NCBI GenBank assembly: GCA_026874595.1
Contig: CM049309.1
Location: 54,660,079 to 54,724,078 of the forward strand
Source: Sipunculus nudus
Lineage: Eukaryota; Annelida; Sipuncula; Golfingiida; Sipunculidae
Direction: 5' to 3'
DNA length: 64,000 bases
Shown: positions 53,001 to 62,000 of the stretch, piece after piece
Layout of the letters: each line of letters opens with the position of its first letter
Position numbering within the stretch: position 1 is the first letter of the stretch
The notes under the pieces: generated by a model
The model's input: only the letters and a program-made list of their open reading frames with translations
Databases searched by the model: none
What the model was told of the DNA's origin: nothing
Translations under genes and position numbers: made by a program

Positions 53001-56000
53001 AAACAGAACATGAAAAGTCTTTACTAGTACCCCTGTTTGCATGTTTTTCTGGGATATTTTTTTATAAAAAGGACTAAAGGTTGCAGAAGCTATTCCACCC
53101 ACTGACAAGAGAATGATATGTCTTGCCTTGCACTAATCAGAATGCAACAAATAATAAAAAATATGGTGAGACACTTCACAATGATTGCGATATATTTATT
53201 GCTGCAGAACAGAGATATAGTGATTCCAGCTGATGACGTCACTCAATAGGATGTTATACGGGAAGGAGTTTGTGACCTCTTTGTTACATCATGATTGTCT
53301 TTTAAATAGCTTTCGCAACCACAGACATGAAAAGTCTTCTGTGAAGGAGTGGTTTGGGGCTCAACAGCATAATATGGTCAAAAGGTGGAGCGCAAATGCT
53401 GTGATGGTTAGGTCAATTGTGACTGGGAATAAAGACACTCTTGATTATGATCAGGAAGTTACCAATGCTGTAACAATAGGAGTATCTTTACCCTTACCTT
53501 GCCAACACCTGTGCCACCAGTAAAGAGAACAGACTGGTTGACAGCCAACAGTTTCTCCAGCAGGTAACCATACCGCACAGTGTCGATGGTGGGAACCAGC
53601 ATCTCAAAGAAAGGCACTTCCTTGTTGTACTTGAATTTGGGCACAATACGCTCCCACTGGTCCATACGCTTCATGTCAAAGTCAATGTAGCAGCCCCATA
53701 GGTCACCTACGTTCGGAAGCTGCCACACAAACAAGATAAATGTTGTCCTCTCCATTACAAAGAAAATAGGAAACTGGAGTAACACATATAAATTCAGTAT
53801 TTGCAAGTCATCTTAAACTCATATATTATAGCATAAACTGTACAAAATGTTCAATTTCATGAACAAAAAAAATTAAAAACAAAAATATAAAATATTTTTG
53901 GTTAATTAAAAACACTAGAGTGTAAAAACATGTAAAAAGTACATCACTACTATTTACATCAGACAACCCACACTGATATGGGGACATAAAATATATGGTA
54001 ATTTTAAATCTCTGATTTCACAAGTTAATGTTGCCAGTTGCCACTAGGTCAGAGTTGGAAGGTATTTATTGACAAGTTAATACATACCTTAGCATCACCG
54101 TTGTCCTCAAACTGTTGCCGCACAAAAGTGTCAAAGGCATCCCAGTTGTTGTCCATGATGTTACCTCCGATACTCCACAGGTAGCAGAAGACAAAGGTCG
54201 TACAGAGGAGAGGATGAAGCTTGTTGACATCCTGACGCAGGTCAGGCCCACCCTTCTGGAGCAGCAAGACCTCAAGCAACTTGCAGAGTGTGGTGACTTT
54301 ACTTATGTCCACCTGACAAAAACATAAGACAACTTGTTCAGTGTGGTATCCTAATGACTTTCCAGGTCAATCATGAATTTAAATGCATCCAGTGCAAATG
54401 GCAAAATTTTCTAGTAAATAAATTTTGTGCAATATAAAAGCACAGTGTTTCTTTTGGCTCAGCTTTTATACAAATTTATCTCTCTCATCTCAACAGATTT
54501 ACGATGTATGAAAGAAATCTGATTACCTGATTAATGGCTTGTGTGCATTTCTTGTGGACAAACTTGAGTCCATTCTCTACATATTTGTTGAAAAGTTCCA
54601 GAATGTATTCACGCGTCTCCTCTTGGAATGGACCGCCTTTCTCTGCCATCCATGTCTGGACATATGGAAACCACTTGAGGCCATTTGGATCAATGTAGAC
54701 CATGCCACATCTACAACAGGAGAGATTTCACTGATCAATCAACATTTTTTACTGATTCACCTAAAGATTACCTGGTGTATCAATGAGAAAAGAATCTAAT
54801 CATCCATCCCTGCCCTCCAAAAATGGAGATACACAGAATAGATACATGGCATTGTAACTGAAGATTACATCTATGACAATATATATGAGCAAGTCTTAAA
54901 ACTGGCAAAATTAAGACTACACATTAAACACACAAGAATTTTCTTATGAGATTATTCAACAACTGAAATAACATTGTTTCCACTTTCTGTGATGGAAGAC
55001 AACCAAGGTGTCACTGCCTAGCCACCATCTGCTTATGTTTATACTAAATTAAAGTCATCCTGTATTCAGTTAAGTATATTGCCTTTATTTGGTTAAACAG
55101 ATCTTACATGACCAGGGTGATAAAACATTGTAAAAGTGGTAACAGGACATAATATTTCAGGTCATTTACATACCGGCTGACAGTGGCTGGAGATGCCACA
55201 GCAAGGTCCTGCACCTCAAACAGCATATGGATGAAGTTGGTGAGTTTGATACGCTCGCTGTTTGCCAGGCACAACATCTTATTATCATCCAGTACAGTGT
55301 TCATATTCTCAATCCACAGTGCATCAACTGGTCCATCACAAACAACCCACTGGTGATCCTCTGTGGTGTCCTGTCACACATTACAGTCAAACAATCAATC
55401 ATGATTAAATAGTATTAATAACGCTATATACATCATACCTCCACATTAGTCATGATTGTTAGTCAAGTAGTCACATTAGTCAAGTACCAGAACACTGTGT
55501 ATTTAAGTTCAAGAAAGGCTATATCTAGCAAATCCCAACATAAATCTTGACTGAATAATGCTCCAACAAGGAGAAACTGTGTATATTCATTGTAATTATT
55601 ATTATTACCTAAGGCAAGATCATATGATAAAAGCAATAAGCTTTACAGCAACTGGCAGAGGTTGAGCCATACTCTAAACTGTAGCTGACAGTAGCCATTA
55701 TAATTGTCTCGATATCATAATTACAACAGTACTTTTTTACAGATTGGTCCATGGCTTGTTGGTGGCACTATTTACTGAATGAGAATGAAGGAACCACACA
55801 AAAAGAATGACAAGTCATTTTTTAAGCCTTCTTGATTGCATGTTTCATATGCACAGGGCCAGAAATAATTCAAAAGTCATAACCTGTCATTAAAACACTG
55901 GCGTGAATCTCAAGATTTCACAATTTAACTATTTGCTTTTGAGACATTGCTGGTCCAAGTCCAATGCCTTAACCAGAAGGCTACCTCCTTCCCTAACAGT

Positions 56001-59000
56001 TGTTCAGTGATCTACTACAGTAAGTGACATTGTAATTGACAGTAATTATATGATCGACCATAGACAGTGACTTTACCTGCACTGCCAGTCTGACAGTGAG
56101 TGCCATTAGACCATCATGCCATTCCAGCGTCAGCTTGTTCACCTCTCCGTACAGCTCTCCCATGGTGATGGACTTGGGGTTTAGGACATGCGTGTGTACA
56201 GGCTGGTAGAATGGATCATCTAGACCAGCAGCATGAAGGTTTGTCAGGGTTTTGGCCAGAATCTGTGAAGACATGTGAGAAATAACAAAAATAATTGCAA
56301 GTACACCCTTGTACTTTCATAAAATATAAGAAGTATTTTGCCTGTGTGTAAGACTGTCCTACTTTGCGTAGATTTTGTACATGTGTAAGATGCAAGGTTC
56401 ACCTGGCAGTTATGTTCATATTTGGAAAATGATAACTCCTGGGTGTGACCATATATTATCATAATAAAAAACAGAAAAGAAAAATTATGCCTAGTCATTA
56501 ATTTTTACTCCTATGTAAGTTCTGAGTTCTGACCACTTTTCTGCATATTCATAGCAAAAATATTTGTACACATGCCCCACACTGAATACCTGCATGTACT
56601 GAATACCTCAGCATGATGACTGAAATGGATGTGTGTACAACACAAGCATCACTGGGGGCATGCATATTGTGTTTTGTTCCAAGCATACTTTTACATCAAT
56701 GAAAGCATGAGCAATATGTAGTGCTGTAAGCACAATGCTTTGCAAGTATGTATTGCAAGTATGTTAAATTAACTGACAGATCAGACAACTTAAAGCTTAT
56801 ACAGACTTAAGGTTTAAGCTTTATACAGACCTGATAGACTGTGGTTTTGCCACCACCTGTTGGGCCGACCAACATGACTCCGTGCCTCACAATCATGGTC
56901 TCATACAGCTGTATAACCTTCTTGACCTGAGCAGAAACCACTTGTAAGCCTTTTTTAGCTGCAACATCCTCGATTTCATGTTGGAGACGCCCATAGTCAT
57001 GCTCTGGAATCTCCACACCAGGGAACAAGTCTTGTAGAATGGCCTGAGGGGGTAAAAACAAAGAAAAAACTTCTTATTGCGGACAAGCAATGAAGAATCA
57101 CAGGAATGGCTTAGAGTTTATATTTGAAGCAATAAAAAAGTCAAGAAATAACTGGGAATCTTGATTCATTATATGCTTTTCAAACAATATTTACACTTAC
57201 TAGTGTTACACCTTTAATTCTTACATGCAACATCACATTTGACAAGGATCAGTTGTTTAAGGTAAACCAATCTATAACATGAACCATAACTGAACCCAAA
57301 GTATAACTGACCTGGAACAAGACGGCATCATCCTGCAGAAACTTGGGCAGGTTGGAGTCTCTCAGAGCCCTGATGAGAACAACATCCTCTGATTTGTCTG
57401 GGTTCTGTCTTTTCAAGGATCCAGCCATGACCAGCACAGACTTGACAGCTCTCATACCAAAGTCATAGTGGTCCTGCTGGGACAGCTGCTCACTGCATAG
57501 CTTGTACATCTGTGTCATCTTCTGGGCCAGGTTCTTGGAGGACTCAAAGCCCTCAGAGTACAGGATCACCTCAGCAATCAGCCCTGTAACATCACACAAA
57601 CCATGTACATAACACCAATACAAAGGCATCCAATACAGCTCATCCTCATTTCTTGTCCCAGTTTCTTCATCAGTTTCTGTATTAAAAACAATCTTACTGT
57701 GTTATTTACCACCACAAAAAACTGTCCTTCATGTTTCTTTGTTGATAATACTTTAAACAAAGACATAACCGACATGCTGAGAGAAGGGGATGCTCTTTCC
57801 AGGAACACCTGGTTAATGTTAATGATTTTATTATCAAAACTCCTTTAGGCCAGTGCCGGTAAGTTTACCATATTAAAATATTAAATTTATGGTAATTATA
57901 TGAAAATTGGTAAAAGGAAAAGTTCATATAAACTTACGGTAGTTTGGCACCATCATAGCGATGGGTCTGAAGAGAGCTTTGAGGTTGTCAGGAAGTTCAG
58001 TACGTCCTGCATAACCAGGGTTCATAGTGATGAAGGCAGCACAAGTGGAAACCAGTTTAATCTCTCGACCCTCAAACATGAAGCGCGTCAGCTGAAAGAC
58101 AAAATTTATCTGCAATCAAATTTCATGCTTACTTGTCTATATAACAACTGCTTTTTATCTAGGAGGCTTAGCTCACTCTGCACAATAATATAATCACTTG
58201 TACTTATGTTCACATACCTGACCACTTGTTTCTCTTTACTCTTATGTTATCACTTTTCTCTCCAAAGATTAAGATCATCACATCTCTCTGCATATTTATG
58301 AAATCATTTGTCTTTCTACACAGTCATGTATTCACTTGCCTCTCTGTATCAGTATATTACTGTACTTCCATGTCCAGTTGTACGTTACAAAAATGTTTGT
58401 ATTTGGTTACCTTTGCGGCCTTGGCATTCCTGATTGTGATCAGCTGTTGAGCAATGACAGACAACACCTCAATATCAATACGGTTGAACTCATCAAAGCA
58501 GCACCAGGCTCCTGACTGGGCCAGCCCTGAGAAGAAGCGCCCCATCATCTGTAAAAGACAAAACCTCTGTATCAACACAGTAAAATCAAATATATTAACA
58601 ACAGGACACACTGGTTTAGACTCAATACTTATTCGGCAATACAGGATCAGTCTTCAGCATGAATTTTGATGAAGCAGACTTGTCATTTAGATCTAAACAA
58701 TATGAGTAATTTACATAATGAAAACAAAGAGTTCTGAGTTTTTGAAAGTGACATAAATTCGTACTCACCGATAACTACTGTGCTAAATGTCCATCACCCA
58801 TGGATCATGCAGGACAAGATATATTCTTTTAGCCATAAACAGCAATAAAAAAGGTCTGCTTTGTTGGCTTCATGTTTTTTTTTTTCAAACATTGAGCAAA
58901 TGAGTTGACAGAGAACTGACACCATAATAACAGGCATCTCAAATCCATATTTAAAGTTGAAGAAATAGCAGTAACCTATCAGTGCTTTTGATAATGAGAT

Positions 59001-62000
59001 AAAAATAAGATTTGCACTTGACTGTTGCCCAGAGGTTCATTAACACTAAAGTGTCTGACAATTTATTTTAGTTGTGAAAAAGATCTTGTATTTCTAGAAG
59101 CATCTGCACTTTTACCTTTTTCTTTGAAGCTTCTAGTCCAGATGGATACAGTGCCCTTTCTGCCATTTTAAACTCAATGAAATGATGATTTAAAAGTATA
59201 GACAAAGGAGCAGATAAAAATATGTTTCATTACAAAGATATGTCTTAAATAAATCCCACTTGTAAAGTGAGACGCAGTGGTTACTTCACATTTCAATATT
59301 ATTTTTATCACAGGCAACACTGATAGCACTATCAACCAAATAGATAAATTGTTGACTAAGTTAAATAAAAGTTTAGATTCTGACCTTGTAATCCAAACCA
59401 TCAGAGCAGTTAAACACAACACACTGCTTGGCGAGGGACTTGGCAAGATCTTTGGTTGTCTCTGTTTTACCTGTCCCTGCAGGTCCTGCTGGTGCACCCC
59501 CAAGGTCAAGTTGAAGGGCACCCATCAAGCACAGATAGCAGCGATCCTGGAATAGTAAATATTTATTACACAAATAAGCTTAGGTAGTAGAAATCCAAAG
59601 TTTTGATTAATTAATGCTGTGAGACATTGTATTGAGAGATGCACAGAATAGCAGATAAATACAGGCAAATTTTACCAGACCTAGATCCAAGATTTAATTT
59701 TATTGATCAGTCCCAAATGTTTATCAATTTTTTTTACCATGTATCAACCTTTCATAAATTTCAAATTCATTGAGAACATTTCGAGACATGTGGACAAACA
59801 AAGCTAAAAAACAAACAACAACACATCCACTTCAACCACCTTCATTGACAAAGGTCATTATGAGCTTTCAATCATTAACATTGCATATTAGAATTTAAGT
59901 CCACTTTAGCCTAAAATGTGATATCATTCCTGAGTGTCACAGCAAGAAGTAAGATAGAGAACTCACTGTAAGTGGGGTGATGACGAGTCGTGGAGAGGCA
60001 CCGAGATACTCATACCCATAAATATATAGGGAGTTGGACATTCTGACCACACAGTTGTCCATGTCATAGTCCCAGTAGTAACGGAGCTGTTTCTGCCATT
60101 CAAAGTTAGATATATCTGATACCTGCAATGAAAATATATGAGTGTCAGTAATGGAGCATCAGTATAATAAACAACAGGCAGGTTATTTACAGGGTATATG
60201 ACTATATCATATTGAAAATCCTAACAAAATACTGTGCAAGGGTTTTTTTTGCAACCAATCCTGCACAAAAACAATATTTTAACCTGTATTCTTCATAAAA
60301 TACCAAATTTACATATATAAAGAAGATAGATCTGAAATGTTAGATTATAAAAATGTGCACTATATTTTAAATAAATCATAAACAAACATTAAAATTACTA
60401 TGGCTTTATGGTTATGTACAGCAGAAGCAGAATACATCAAATTAATATGAGCCTAAATTATACATCTTACCCATCAATAATTTATATGACAAAAATGGGT
60501 AAAAATAATAATCATAGAAAACAATTATGGATAATAAAACCATGTTCAAACTAAGAAGAAGTTTGTGATTAGCGATCACAAATAATGAATACACAATTTC
60601 CTTACTGATACACAATATGGACTTCAATTCTTTCTTTTGATTGTGCCATATCTGTCAACTTATTTTCTTATGTTATGTTGGATCAGATTTTCTATCTGGA
60701 AAAGCTAGAATGGTCATATAAGACATGACAAACAGGCCATTCACAGATTAACACTACCTGGGTATTTGTTGCCCTTATGGAAACAAAGAAAGAATGAAGG
60801 GGACACAATCTGTACATCACATGGAAAACAAGAGGATGAGAATGAAGATTACCTCTGACTTGACCATCTCTGTGACCATGTCTCTAGCATGTACATCCAG
60901 TGTGATGAGGGCACACAAAACAGCACGGGCCAGTTTGCTCAGGTCTCCTCTCACAATAGCTGCAAGCTTATTAAGGTCCTGTATGCAACAAACAATAATA
61001 AATATTAATTAACCTCTGTATAAATAAATCAATAAACTCTGTATCAAAATGATCTAATTCTGTGTCTGTATGTATAACCTCTGTATTGATAAATATTGAA
61101 TAACCCATGTATTGTGACAAACACCAAACAAGTGTTTATAAGTGAAGGTAGTCAAAGGATTAAATTCACAAAGCACACTACTATGACATTCTGATATGAA
61201 ATAACTCATACATATCAATATATATAATGTTAAAGCAAATAATGAAAGAATAAAAGAAAAGTGAGCCACGCACTTGGAAACACTTGGTTTCAAAGTCCCT
61301 CATGGCTGTGAGGCGGTCAAAGTCTGCTTCGAGAATCTCTGTGATGTCACGACACCACATCATCTGGGACACCGTGAGGATGATCTGTGAGGGCCACAAG
61401 AGTACCCACTCCTCACGATCTTTACGCTCATAATCAGCCATAGAAGACTTGACAAGTTTGCGCAGATTGCTGAACATGCCATCTTCAACTTTGCCAAGCC
61501 AGTCTTCTACATTTCCTCTGGCTTTCAAACCCTGGTGGTACCAAACAAAGCAATGTTTACATGAATATCCCATGTTATCACCAGCATGGAAAAAAATTTA
61601 AAGCTGTTATCTAGCTGTACACTGCATTTACCATAATTAACCACTCCACCGCCTTCTAATGTATTCAAGAGAAACGAAACACTGTTCTGGCTACATGAAT
61701 TTTTTTACTTTTAATTATTGTACTTTTAACTCTTTGACCAATGCCATTGACTGGCCAAAAAACCCAGTTGGTCTTATTTTGACAGATATTTTTCATAACA
61801 TGTACAAGCTAATCATTAGAAGAGATTTTACCAAACTCAGTCATGACAGCACAACAACCTAAAGACTTGTATAAACAAAGGGACACCTGCTGATAAATTT
61901 TGGATTTAATGAAATAAAGTGAAATTCTTGTACTCAGATTAATTTGTCACATTATCAGAGACAGCGACAGTGTTTATAAAACAAACTGAAGCAGGCACTC

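Noticed and set aside
53233-53523. 96-codon plus-strand frame in a DNAH6 intron
   Set aside because: No family resemblance, no splice or promoter support, and it runs into the antisense of a well-supported exon. Chance frames of this size are common here.
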